Shown: positions 8,346 through 16,003 of the stretch, in pieces
Position numbering within the stretch: position 1 is the first letter of the stretch
Layout of the letters: each line of letters starts with the position of its first letter
The notes under the pieces: generated by a model
Databases searched by the model: none
What the model was told of the DNA's origin: nothing
What the model saw: the letters and a program-made list of their open reading frames with translations, nothing else
Position numbers and translations under genes: made by a program
Assembly: GCA_029561105.1 (NCBI GenBank)
Contig: JAKQJQ010000313.1
Location: forward strand, 1 to 32,591
From: Bacteroidota bacterium
GTDB taxonomy: Bacteria; Bacteroidota; Bacteroidia; Flavobacteriales; Flavobacteriaceae
Direction: 5' to 3'
DNA: 32,591 nucleotides

Positions 8346-9544
8346 CAGCTTTTAGAGAATATAACGGTAGAACAATTGCCGCCAAACCCGAATGAGTTCG
8401 ACAAGACGTGTTCGATATTTTTGTGTTTCAGGGTCGTTTGCGGAATAAGATTGAACTCTTCCATCGGTGTTTCAAAATTCAGATTCGGATACACCACGCC
8501 GTTTTGTATGGCCAATACGCTGTAAACGGCTTCAATAGCAGCCGCAGCTGCCAGCGTGTGTCCGGTAAAGGCTTTGGTGGATGAAAAATCAGGAACGCCG
8601 TCCTCGCCAAAAACCCTGATGACCGCGCGTCCTTCACTCAAATCATTATTGGGTGTCGCCGTGCCGTGCATATTGATGTAATCGATGTCGGATGGCTTTA
8701 ATCCCGACACCTCGAAAGCTTTGTTCATGGCCAGGAATGCTCCTTCACCGTTTTCGGACGACGCCGTTTGGTGAAACGCATCGTTGGCGTTGGCGTAACC
8801 CGAAACATACGCGAGCACTTTACTGTTGTGCTTTTTTACCGATTCCTCTGATTCCAACACCAGGAAAGCCGCGGCTTCTCCCAAGTTAAGTCCTTTTCGG
8901 TTATTGTCAAAAGGCGTATTGAAAGTGTCCGATTGGATCATGAGGGTTTTAAAACCGTTGATCGTGAATTTAGCGAGTCCGTCGGTTCCGCCCACAATCA
9001 CGCGATCTAATTTCCCGGCCTTGATGAGCCTTGCGCCCAGCATAATGGCATTGGCCGCCGAGGAACAGGCTGTACTGATGGTGGTTACAAAACCTTGAAG
9101 TCCGATGGTCTCGGCGATTTTCTGCGCCACATCGCCGCCGTCGTGAGCACTGATGTACTTCACGAGGTTCGGATCCTTGAAATAGTCGTAATAATGTTTT
9201 TCTGTGGTGTCCATACCGCCAACGCTCGTAGCCGAAATGAGGCCGGTTCGGCAGTCGTTGATGGCTGAAATTTTGGCATCCAGAACGGCTTGCCTGGCTG
9301 CAATGGCGCCTAGCATAGCGGTCCTTGAATAATTGTTGTCGCCAGCCAATCCCAATTCCTGGGCGAGCGCTTCATTGGTTTTCTTGATCTCGCCAACCAT
9401 GATTACATCGGCATGCACGGTGGCAATATTAGAAATCCGCGTGATTGCCTTTTGCCCATTGGTAAGCGCATGGTAGTTTTCTGCAACCGAATTCCCGATG
9501 GCAGAAACGATTCCCATTCCGGTAATGGCAACTCCTTTGTTCAT
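8345..9544 (-). CDS. Active beta-ketoacyl-ACP synthase (FabF-like)
   Basis: 399 residues, normal FabF length. The catalytic set is complete: Cys160 in STACSSAANA, His293 in MHGTATPNND, Lys324 and His329 in STKAFTGHTLAAAAA. It catalyses decarboxylative condensation of malonyl-ACP with an acyl chain during polyene elongation. It is translationally coupled to the degenerate KS next door and is the likely active partner of a KS/chain-length-factor pair, as in aryl-polyene systems (ApeO/ApeC type). A 105-nt gap filled with heptad repeats separates it from the upstream acyl carrier protein gene. Confidence 0.93.
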   Translation of the reverse strand: MNKGVAITGMGIVSAIGNSVAENYHALTNGQKAITRISNIATVHADVIMVGEIKKTNEALAQELGLAGDNNYSRTAMLGAIAARQAVLDAKISAINDCRTGLISATSVGGMDTTEKHYYDYFKDPNLVKYISAHDGGDVAQKIAETIGLQGFVTTISTACSSAANAIMLGARLIKAGKLDRVIVGGTDGLAKFTINGFKTLMIQSDTFNTPFDNNRKGLNLGEAAAFLVLESEESVKKHNSKVLAYVSGYANANDAFHQTASSENGEGAFLAMNKAFEVSGLKPSDIDYINMHGTATPNNDLSEGRAVIRVFGEDGVPDFSSTKAFTGHTLAAAAAIEAVYSVLAIQNGVVYPNLNFETPMEEFNLIPQTTLKHKNIEHVLSNSFGFGGNCSTVIFSKS

Positions 9545-9594
9545 GGATGTGTTTTAGATTTTATCGACGGCAATATACCTTCAAAGGTTTCCGC

Positions 9595-9643
9595 ACGTCA
9601 CTTTAAGCTCTCGCCTTTCAACTTTCGACTTGTGACTTTCGAC
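9595..9643 (-). repeat. Degenerate tandem heptad repeat between ACP and KS genes
   Basis: The gap between the ACP stop and the KS start holds about seven 7-nt units read on the minus strand: GTCGAAA, GTCACAA, GTCGAAA, GTTGAAA, GGCGAGA, GCTTAAA, GTGACGT. The consensus is GTCGAAA. The same heptad occurs in the lepA leader (30763-30814). The array is inside the operon, so it is transcribed. No open frame of interest crosses it. It may be a mobile or slipping short repeat family or an RNA-level spacer; function unknown. Confidence 0.75.
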
Positions 9644-9649
9644 TAATAA

Positions 9650-9907
9650 CTATTTCGTCCTATTGGCAGTAATGTAATCCGCCATGGTATTGATAGAGGC
9701 AAAAATGTTTTTACCTTCTTTGGGATCGGTCAATTTAATGCCGTAATCTTTGTCGAGCATTACGATAAGTTCTAAAGCATCAATAGAATCCAATCCCAGA
9801 CCATCGCCAAAAAGCGCATCGTTGTCATTGATATCCGCAGCGCTGACATCTTCTAAATTCAACACTTCAATAATTTTCACTTTCAATTCTTGTTTTAATG
9901 CTTCCAT
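9650..9907 (-). CDS. Acyl carrier protein (cluster-specific, first copy)
   Basis: 85 residues, acidic, with the phosphopantetheine site GLDSIDALELIV (Ser41) on helix II. It carries the growing polyene or starter chain as a thioester, after activation by a phosphopantetheinyl transferase not seen in this window. The sequence around LEDVSAADINDNDALFGDGLGLDSID is the variant ACP type found beside specialised FabF-like enzymes rather than the housekeeping AcpP. It is 3 nt from the upstream half-KS gene. Confidence 0.94.
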   Translation of the reverse strand: MEALKQELKVKIIEVLNLEDVSAADINDNDALFGDGLGLDSIDALELIVMLDKDYGIKLTDPKEGKNIFASINTMADYITANRTK

Positions 9908-9910
9908 AAT

Positions 9911-10522
9911 TTATTGGTTGTATGCTGTTTCCAGACTTTGTTTGTTATGTATGGTGTTCCCGTTTGGTGAAACCAGGTACAGAAACGCCCGGTAATCCTC
10001 GTTGAAATATTCAATCCATCCGCAAAGCACCGCGTGGGCTTTTTGGGTATCGATTAGCAAATTGGCGTAACTACACATCAGGTTTGCATTGAACGCGTCA
10101 AATATAAAGAAAGAATTCTCACTTTTCAATTGATGGCGGATACTAATTTCACCCACGCAGATATTGGGCAAAGTGTACACAAAAACCGCCGGACTGGGAA
10201 AATAATTTCCTTTGTCGGCTATGGATTGCTGGTATTTGACGTCGGTGTCGAGGCTGGATGATTTGTTGGCAAAAACCAGTGCGGTGTTGCTCTGGTGATG
10301 TTCTGGCTTCAGCAGCAGCTCGGCGCCCAAAAAAGCCAGTTTGCTCAGGTTGTCCATCTTGAAAAACTTGGGATAACTGATGCCGAGGTGCTGATAGGCT
10401 TTTTTAGAAAATTCGGCAAAATCGGCCGCTTGGGTTTTAAAAATAGATTGCCCATCCACAAACATTTCATTGTTATGGATGCGACACCTAGCGGTTATGT
10501 AGTTGTCGTTTTGCAAAATCAA
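9911..10522 (-). CDS. Half-length ketosynthase-like protein, no active-site residues
   Basis: 203 residues. It looks like the N-terminal half of a beta-ketoacyl synthase (Ketoacyl-synt_2-like): a helix PKFFKMDNLSKLAFLGAELLL, then TALVFANKSSSLDTDVKYQ, then SPAVFVYTLPNICVGEISIRHQL, then IFDAFNANLMCSYANLL and AHAVLCGWIEYF. The position of the catalytic Cys appears to be occupied by the FDAFNAN segment, and the C-terminal half with both His residues is absent. It overlaps the active KS at 10519-11649 by 4 nt (ATGA), a sign of coupled synthesis. I infer a structural partner or chain-length helper for that KS. The fold assignment is from pattern recognition, so it is moderate. Confidence 0.7.
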   Translation of the reverse strand: MILQNDNYITARCRIHNNEMFVDGQSIFKTQAADFAEFSKKAYQHLGISYPKFFKMDNLSKLAFLGAELLLKPEHHQSNTALVFANKSSSLDTDVKYQQSIADKGNYFPSPAVFVYTLPNICVGEISIRHQLKSENSFFIFDAFNANLMCSYANLLIDTQKAHAVLCGWIEYFNEDYRAFLYLVSPNGNTIHNKQSLETAYNQ

Positions 10523-11649
10523 TTCATTTTTTCAAAGATGACCGCGGTGTTGCAGCCACCAAAACCTGATGCCGTTTTAAGGAATCGTATCAAGGGCTTG
10601 TACCGGTTTTCTTCTATTATATTAATGGGCTCGCTTACCCCCAATTCATCATAACCCAGCGAAACAAACAATTGATTTCTCAATACCGATTCTATCCCGA
10701 TAACCGTTTCGAGCAAGCCAGACGCACCCAAAGTGTGTCCGTAAAAACCTTTGAGGCTGTTGAGTGGCGCTGCAGAAAGACCGCTCCTGCTAAAGGCTAT
10801 CGATTCCATTTCATCATTGAATGGCGTCGCAGTGCCGTGTGCAGAAATATAATCGATTTGTTCGGGTATCATTTTGGCTTCTTTCATCGCGCTGGCCACG
10901 CTCCTAAATAAACCTTCGCCGGTTCGTGAGGGTCCCGAAATGTGATTGGCATCGTTAATAGAACCATCTCCCAGGATCTTGACTTTGGCATTTGTAGGAT
11001 CTGAAGTCACCAGAACCGCCGCGGCCGCTTCGCCCAAAGTAACGCCGCTACGATTTTTTGAATAGGGCTTACAAGGCGCGTCACTCATGGCCTGAAAGGA
11101 GTTGAATCCGGATACTACAAATTCGGTTACGGCATCACCGGCGACGATAAAAACGTGTTTGTAAACCTCAGCCTGGATCAATCTCTTGGCTACCGATACC
11201 GCCATGATGCCCGACACACAAGCGTTAGAGATTACAATGGGCTGCGTTTTGAATCCAACAACATCGGCCATTTTCTGTGCCAATCCGCTCAATAGCGCAG
11301 GCTCAATATTGGTGTAGTTTTCTTCTAATTTCTCAACATTCCCTTTGGTAGTCGAGAATATCAGAGCCACCTCCTCGTTTAGAACAATGCCCGATTCCGT
11401 AACTACGGGTTGCAAAGCCAGCAACAACATTTTCTCGAGCTTAGTGAAATGCATTCTGGCGTCCTGGAAAGCTTGATTCAATCTGTGCTCGTCGACAACA
11501 GCGGCATAAAATGGAATTCCTGATTTGGTTAAATTTTGATGCAACGCAATGCCCGACACTTTGGCCAGGATTTGCTCAATATTGCCATCCACATCAAATC
11601 CCAATGGAGTGATGCAATTGGTTTGCGCTATGTAAACCGGTTTTGACAT
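10519..11649 (-). CDS. Active beta-ketoacyl-ACP synthase (FabF-like, second in cluster)
   Basis: 376 residues from the ATG at 11649. I prefer it over an upstream ATG at 11679 because MSKPVYIAQTNCITPLG aligns with the usual KS N-terminus and the start then falls 2 nt after the thioesterase stop. The catalytic residues are Cys144 in SNACVSGIMA, His271 in AHGTATPFND, Lys300 and His305 in LKGFYGHTLGASG. It diverges from the other KS proteins of the cluster (shorter N-terminal part, VGFKTQPIVISNACVSG), so it is likely a separate step, such as starter condensation or an alternative chain. It overlaps the half-KS gene by 4 nt. Confidence 0.92.
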   Translation of the reverse strand: MSKPVYIAQTNCITPLGFDVDGNIEQILAKVSGIALHQNLTKSGIPFYAAVVDEHRLNQAFQDARMHFTKLEKMLLLALQPVVTESGIVLNEEVALIFSTTKGNVEKLEENYTNIEPALLSGLAQKMADVVGFKTQPIVISNACVSGIMAVSVAKRLIQAEVYKHVFIVAGDAVTEFVVSGFNSFQAMSDAPCKPYSKNRSGVTLGEAAAAVLVTSDPTNAKVKILGDGSINDANHISGPSRTGEGLFRSVASAMKEAKMIPEQIDYISAHGTATPFNDEMESIAFSRSGLSAAPLNSLKGFYGHTLGASGLLETVIGIESVLRNQLFVSLGYDELGVSEPINIIEENRYKPLIRFLKTASGFGGCNTAVIFEKMN

Positions 11650-11651
11650 CT

Positions 11652-12098
11652 TTAAAGTAATCCCACTTTGCGTTTCCAATCTTCAAAAAATGGCGGGTTG
11701 GTGAGCATCAATTCGCCTTCGCGGTTCATAAAAACCTGAACGGTTTCGCCGGTCGCCACGACTTTATTGTTCTTGTCGAAAATCTTGTAGACAAAAATCA
11801 TCTTGGCCGCCGGCGAATCGACTATCGTGGTTTCAATCCGCGCCACATCGCCATAGCGCAACGAGAGCTTGTGCTCGCATACCGATTTGACGATGGGTGT
11901 CGTAAAGCCGTTTTGATCCACATCGAGATACGAAATCCCGTGGTGCCTGCCAAAAGCCTCACGACCGTCCTCAAAATAGGTGATGTAATAGCCATGCCAT
12001 ACGATACCGAGCGGATCGGTTTCGTTGAATCGTACACGGATATCGTGCGAAATGGTTAGTTGCGAGGCTTCGTTATACGGCTCTTTTCTTCTCATCAT
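11652..12098 (-). CDS. Acyl-CoA/ACP thioesterase, 4HBT hotdog family
   Basis: 148 residues with a YbgC/4-hydroxybenzoyl-CoA thioesterase pattern: VRFNETDPLGIVWHGYYITYFEDGREAF, in which the Asp of ETDPLGIV is the family's conserved catalytic acid and WHGYYITYFE the following helix. It probably releases an acyl chain from CoA or ACP, or edits stalled thioesters, during pigment synthesis. Its start overlaps the end of the permease gene by 26 nt. Confidence 0.85.
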   Translation of the reverse strand: MMRRKEPYNEASQLTISHDIRVRFNETDPLGIVWHGYYITYFEDGREAFGRHHGISYLDVDQNGFTTPIVKSVCEHKLSLRYGDVARIETTIVDSPAAKMIFVYKIFDKNNKVVATGETVQVFMNREGELMLTNPPFFEDWKRKVGLL

Positions 12099-13356
12099 AC
12101 CACAGGGCTATAGTTATATTTATCAGGAAAAACAAAAACAACAACCCGATTTCGGGCAGGATGGACACGATGGTTCCGTTGCGCAAAAGTACGTCGTAAA
12201 AAGCGTTCAATCCCCAGTTCATGGGTGAGGATCTGGCAATGACCTGCATCAATTCGGGCATGGCAAAAACCGGAACCCAAACGCCGCCAATCGCTGCCAG
12301 AATAATGGCCGAAGTGGCTCCGAACGGTGCCGATTGCTCTTGGGTCTTGGCGACGGTGCCTAGCAAAATCCCAAAACCAATCGCAGCAAAGCCAGAGAAC
12401 GCAGCCACAATACTCATTAGCAACATATTGCCTTCAACATTGAGCGCTGGCAATCCAAGACCAGGAAACAAAAATACCGCTGAAGCGACCATCATGTAAA
12501 ATTGGATCATGCAGATAATCAGATAGGTAATGGTTTTCCCGGCCATCAAAATCACATTAGAAGTTGGATGGGTGCGCAATCGGATGAACGTGCCCTGGTT
12601 TTTCTCCTTGACAATATTGATGGACAAAGGAATTACGATGAAAAAGATGGCAAACAATGTCCACGCCGGCACGTTATGCTGCACCGAATTGGGTTTGATT
12701 TCGCGATCGCCCACCATGGGTACGATTTCTTTGAAACTGATGAAACTTTCCTGATCAAACTGCGCGGTTTCTTCGCCCAATTGGTCCTGGAAGGCTGCGT
12801 AAATCGATTGGGTTTCAATCTGCGAAATCATCTTGTCTACCGAACTCATTACTGCATTCTTGAAACTCAACTGCACCGCTGGATCAAAATACAGGTTAAC
12901 TTCTTTTCGCCGGACAATTTTTGGCGCGCCCGCTTTAGCAACGCTATCGGTGAGCCCAAAATTGCTCAGGATTTTGTCTACGTTTTGGTCTATTTTGGTT
13001 TGCAAATCGGCGCTTAGGTTTGCTGGGATGACGATTGCCAATTGGTATTTGCCTTTAAAAACGGCGTCTTTGGCTATGGCTTCTGTAAGGGGTTTGTCGT
13101 TGATTTTAGTGACTACTGTAAACACATCGCTCTTTTCAAGATTGGTGTAAACTTCTTCCGATACTTTACCTTTATCGTTGTTTACCAGCAATATAGGAAT
13201 TTTTGCATTGTTGACGGTCTTGAACGTGTTGTCCTGGATTAAGGTAACCACAAAAATTAAAATCAAAGGCATGATAAACAAAATGATCACGCCGCCCAGG
13301 TCGCGCCTCAATAACAAGATTTCCTTATGGACCGACATGAGCAGTTTATAGAGCAT
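12073..13356 (-). CDS. ABC-2 type transporter permease
   Basis: 427 residues. A membrane span near the N-terminus (GGVIILFIMPLILIFVVTLI) is followed by a large extracytoplasmic domain (about 45-220) and then five or so C-terminal spans (AWTLFAIFFIVIPLSI, YLIICMIQFYMMVASAVFLF, LLMSIVAAFSGFAAIGFGILLG, GATSAIILAAIGGVWVPVFA, LLFLFFLINITIALW). This is the YhhJ/DrrB-like ABC-2 export permease layout. It overlaps its ATPase gene by 11 nt, making a dedicated exporter pair. A start at 13338 (MSVHKE) is an alternative. ABC-2 exporters carry lipids, glycans or drugs; here a pigment precursor is the reasonable guess. Confidence 0.9.
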   Translation of the reverse strand: MLYKLLMSVHKEILLLRRDLGGVIILFIMPLILIFVVTLIQDNTFKTVNNAKIPILLVNNDKGKVSEEVYTNLEKSDVFTVVTKINDKPLTEAIAKDAVFKGKYQLAIVIPANLSADLQTKIDQNVDKILSNFGLTDSVAKAGAPKIVRRKEVNLYFDPAVQLSFKNAVMSSVDKMISQIETQSIYAAFQDQLGEETAQFDQESFISFKEIVPMVGDREIKPNSVQHNVPAWTLFAIFFIVIPLSINIVKEKNQGTFIRLRTHPTSNVILMAGKTITYLIICMIQFYMMVASAVFLFPGLGLPALNVEGNMLLMSIVAAFSGFAAIGFGILLGTVAKTQEQSAPFGATSAIILAAIGGVWVPVFAMPELMQVIARSSPMNWGLNAFYDVLLRNGTIVSILPEIGLLFLFFLINITIALWYDEKKRAV

Positions 13357-14098
13357 CTCTGAGTTCTTTTCCGGTTAATTCAATAAAAACTTCTTCGAGA
13401 TTGCGTGCTCCTGAGGTTGAGGCAATCAATTCTCCCGGTGTGGCGTGCGCGAACATCTGCCCGCGATCGACTATGGCAATATCGGTACAGAAATCCTGCG
13501 CCTCAGCCAAGTGGTGCGACGTGTAGATGATTGTCATCCCATCGCCGTTAAGCTGTTTGAGGTATTCGATGATGACATTTCTCGAATGTACATCAACGCC
13601 TACTGTAGGCTCATCTAAGAACAGCAATTTAGGTTGGTGCATAATCCCTGCGATCAGGTTTACGCGGCGTTTCATACCGCCCGAAAAGGTTTCGATACGC
13701 TTGTCCGCAAATTTGCTCAATCCCAAAATCTCGAGATTGTCTTTGACTTTTTGTCTGAGGTTTTTTCCAGACAATCCGTACATACTGCCAAAATACATGA
13801 GGTTTTCCTGTGCGGTAAGTGTGGGGTAGAGCGCGTACTCCTGTGGGACGACACCAATAATTTCCTTGATCTTTGTTGGATGCTGCGAATAAGAAAGCCC
13901 TTCTATGGTAAAACTGCCCGAAGTAGGCTTGACCAGACCGCATAGCATTGAAATCAGCGTGGTCTTACCGGCACCATTGGGTCCGAGCAGGCCAAAAATC
14001 TGCCCTTCGTAAATAGACAGCGTGAAATCCTGCAAAGCATACGATTCAGCATCTTTGTATTTCTTGGAGAGCGCTGTTATTTCAATAATGGGCTGCAA
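13346..14098 (-). CDS. ABC transporter ATP-binding protein
   Basis: 250 residues with all nucleotide-binding motifs: Walker A GPNGAGKTT (39-47), Q-loop PQE (85-87), signature FSGGMKRR (138-145), Walker B LLFLDEP (158-164), D-loop and the switch His in YTSHHLAEA (192-200). It belongs to the DrrA/CcmA-like group that pairs with ABC-2 permeases, which is exactly what follows it. It powers export of an undetermined substrate, by context a pigment or its lipid intermediate. Confidence 0.96.
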   Translation of the reverse strand: MQPIIEITALSKKYKDAESYALQDFTLSIYEGQIFGLLGPNGAGKTTLISMLCGLVKPTSGSFTIEGLSYSQHPTKIKEIIGVVPQEYALYPTLTAQENLMYFGSMYGLSGKNLRQKVKDNLEILGLSKFADKRIETFSGGMKRRVNLIAGIMHQPKLLFLDEPTVGVDVHSRNVIIEYLKQLNGDGMTIIYTSHHLAEAQDFCTDIAIVDRGQMFAHATPGELIASTSGARNLEEVFIELTGKELRDAL

Positions 14099-14102
14099 AA
14101 TA

Positions 14103-15107
14103 TCAGTAAGCTTTAATGACGTCTTTTAGTTTTTTGAAGAATATCTCTTCGCGGTCGGCAATGGCCAACATTTCTTTAGAAAGCGTGTTGTAAACATCCT
14201 CCTGCGTGCTTCGGTTCTTATACACGCGTGAGGCATTCACGGCAAAATCGCGCCACATATCCCCGATTTTCGTCATCTCAAGTGACAACTCGCGCAATTT
14301 TTCATTGCCTAAAATCGCAGAGGCTTCTTGTAGGAAAGCGGCGTAAATAAACCGGAATCCGCCGCCGCCGGTACCAATTTCCTCCTGCATGCGCACGATT
14401 TGTGCGAGGTAATGATTGGCTTTTTTGTTTCCGAGCTTTTTGGCCCACTGTGGGATTTTCTTAGCGATGGTCCTGATGCCTTTCACGCCAACAATCGGCA
14501 CCGGCGCGAGCATGTCACGGCAGGTTTCCTTAATTCCCTTAACTATAGCGGGTGCCAATGCTGCCTGTTTAGGGATAGAAATTGGGTAGTACATTTGCCC
14601 TTTGGGTGCAAAAGCGCCTTTGGCAAAACGCACTTTGTTCATGTCTGCGTGCGTCAAGGTTGTGACGGTTTCCATGACGGGATCGCTAACCAAATAATGC
14701 GTATCGGTTTTCCCGTACACCACGCAATTGTGCGCGTTGAAATGGAAACGGTATTCGTCTGGGAAATAAGTCAGGCCATAAACGCCTACTTGTAGTCCTG
14801 TGGGGATGTTGTTTTTGAGGTTGTCGTCGAGCGCTTTTTCGGCGGCTTTTGGGCTCGAGAATTTGACGCGTTTGACTTTGAAACCAAGTCTTTTGGCAGC
14901 CTTGTTGAAAATGGTACCCGGCATGGGTCTGTAGGAAATCGCCGGCGCGTGATTGACCTGTAAAAATGGGATGTAAACGAAAAACAAACCAGAACCAATC
15001 CCAAAAATCATGGGTTCGCTAATCTCAAAACCGTTGTGTCTAAGCAGGTTTGAGGCTACGCCGTTTTCACAATGGGCAGACTGGTGGTGTATGAAATTGG
15101 TTTCCAT
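14103..15107 (-). CDS. BtrH-type acyltransferase (BtrH N-terminal domain, DUF4872-like C-terminus)
   Basis: 334 residues. The N-terminal half matches the BtrH family, first known from butirosin synthesis, where it moves an acyl group from an acyl carrier protein to an amine. Visible features are HCENGVASNLLRHNG (12-26) with the probable nucleophile Cys13, HFNAHNCVVYG (122-132) with His126, and SDP (141-143) with Asp142, forming a papain-like Cys-His-Asp set. The C-terminal half is helical (IRTIAKKIPQWAKKL onward), consistent with DUF4872. In flexirubin/aryl-polyene loci this gene could transfer the polyene acyl chain from ACP onto the dialkylresorcinol, forming the ester that joins the two halves of flexirubin. 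That step is inferred, not shown here. Its start overlaps the upstream stop (TAATG). Confidence 0.85.
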   Translation of the reverse strand: METNFIHHQSAHCENGVASNLLRHNGFEISEPMIFGIGSGLFFVYIPFLQVNHAPAISYRPMPGTIFNKAAKRLGFKVKRVKFSSPKAAEKALDDNLKNNIPTGLQVGVYGLTYFPDEYRFHFNAHNCVVYGKTDTHYLVSDPVMETVTTLTHADMNKVRFAKGAFAPKGQMYYPISIPKQAALAPAIVKGIKETCRDMLAPVPIVGVKGIRTIAKKIPQWAKKLGNKKANHYLAQIVRMQEEIGTGGGGFRFIYAAFLQEASAILGNEKLRELSLEMTKIGDMWRDFAVNASRVYKNRSTQEDVYNTLSKEMLAIADREEIFFKKLKDVIKAY

Positions 15108-15511
15108 TATTCGGCTTTGAAATTCTTGAGTTCATCTAAGGTGATGTCGAAAGTATCGGCATACTTCTGCAGTAATTTGTCGCTCAACCGATTGAAAACT
15201 TTGGGACGAAAATGCCTTTTAACACGCCATTTCCAGATACCAACATAACTCGCGAGGATTTGTGGATCCATCTTATGTAATTCCATATAATACACAATCG
15301 GGCTTGCCTGGCCGGCTTTGACCTCGGCTTTGGCCGCCTCGATGCGTTCGTTGATTTCGGCAATCGAGTTAGAAAGCGCAATGGATTTGGGCTCCCAACC
15401 CGAACTCAAGGCCGTGGTATAATTGCCTTTGTCGTCGGTGGCATACACCAATTCCTTCATATTGCTTTTAGAGAGATTGCCTGCGTCTTGTGGTACTTCC
15501 TCTTTTTTCAT
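15107..15511 (-). CDS. Conserved protein of unknown function, coupled to the BtrH-like gene
   Basis: 134 residues, no signal peptide and no membrane span. The N-terminal part is polar. A middle helix (IAEINERIEAAKAEVKAGQ) is followed by SPIVYYMELHKMDPQILASYVGIWKWRVKRHFRP and LSDKLLQKYADTFDITLDELKNF. The last part has the rhythm of an Xre-like helix-turn-helix tail (a helix, then kyA-x-x-F-x-I-x-x-x-E-L), so a small helical DNA- or protein-binding fold is possible. The stop overlaps the BtrH-like start, indicating stoichiometric production. It could be a partner of BtrH or a local regulator. I do not recognise the family. Confidence 0.75.
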   Translation of the reverse strand: MKKEEVPQDAGNLSKSNMKELVYATDDKGNYTTALSSGWEPKSIALSNSIAEINERIEAAKAEVKAGQASPIVYYMELHKMDPQILASYVGIWKWRVKRHFRPKVFNRLSDKLLQKYADTFDITLDELKNFKAE

Positions 15512-15532
15512 CTACGGGGGTATTGGTTGTAC

Positions 15533-16003
15533 TTATTTCTGGCTTTGCGTGGGCTCCATTTGCTGGATGAATAGGTTGATTTCGCCTTCGAGCAGTGTTT
15601 GGTCGTCGCAAGTCGTGGTGCAGTTCATCGTACACAAAGTATAGGTTTCTGTAATGAACTTGGAGGCCAACGTGGCATTGGTATAAATGGTACTCCCGAT
15701 TTTTGGGAGCGCGTGGATTTTTAGTGTTTTGAGTGCACTGATAAAACCAATGACCGATACACTTTGTTTGTCCTGATTGTCTTGGTCTACGTAATAATCC
15801 TTGGCTACAATCGCCGAACAGGTCTGTGCGGCATTTTCTATCAAACCCGATTCGACAAAGATCCCTTCATTTAAAAAGATGTTGTCGGGCTTGATTTCAA
15901 AAAAAGTAAGAACGCTTTCCTGGTCCATAGCCGTAATCATATCTACCATCAGCATGGGCTTACGGTGTGGTAGGTAATGTTTGATGTCTATGGTCTCACT
16001 CAT
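15533..16003 (-). CDS. ApeP/FabZ-like hotdog protein, probable 3-hydroxyacyl-ACP dehydratase
   Basis: 156 residues. LPHRKPMLMVDMI (11-23) and SGLIENAAQTCSAIVAKDY resemble the hotdog dehydratases of aryl-polyene clusters (ApeI/ApeP type). The classic HFPGxPxxPG active-site loop of FabZ is not present; in its place is NEGIFVESGLIENAAQ, which keeps the helix Glu. Expected role: dehydration of 3-hydroxyacyl-ACP to enoyl-ACP during polyene building. It overlaps the next hotdog gene by 8 nt, and the two are similar in length and in the position of the motifs, suggesting a heteromeric pair. Confidence 0.8.
   Translation of the reverse strand: MSETIDIKHYLPHRKPMLMVDMITAMDQESVLTFFEIKPDNIFLNEGIFVESGLIENAAQTCSAIVAKDYYVDQDNQDKQSVSVIGFISALKTLKIHALPKIGSTIYTNATLASKFITETYTLCTMNCTTTCDDQTLLEGEINLFIQQMEPTQSQK

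Noticed and set aside
12502..13017. 171-residue plus-strand open frame
   Set aside because: Antisense to the ABC-2 permease, with no motif; the permease frame is clearly real.
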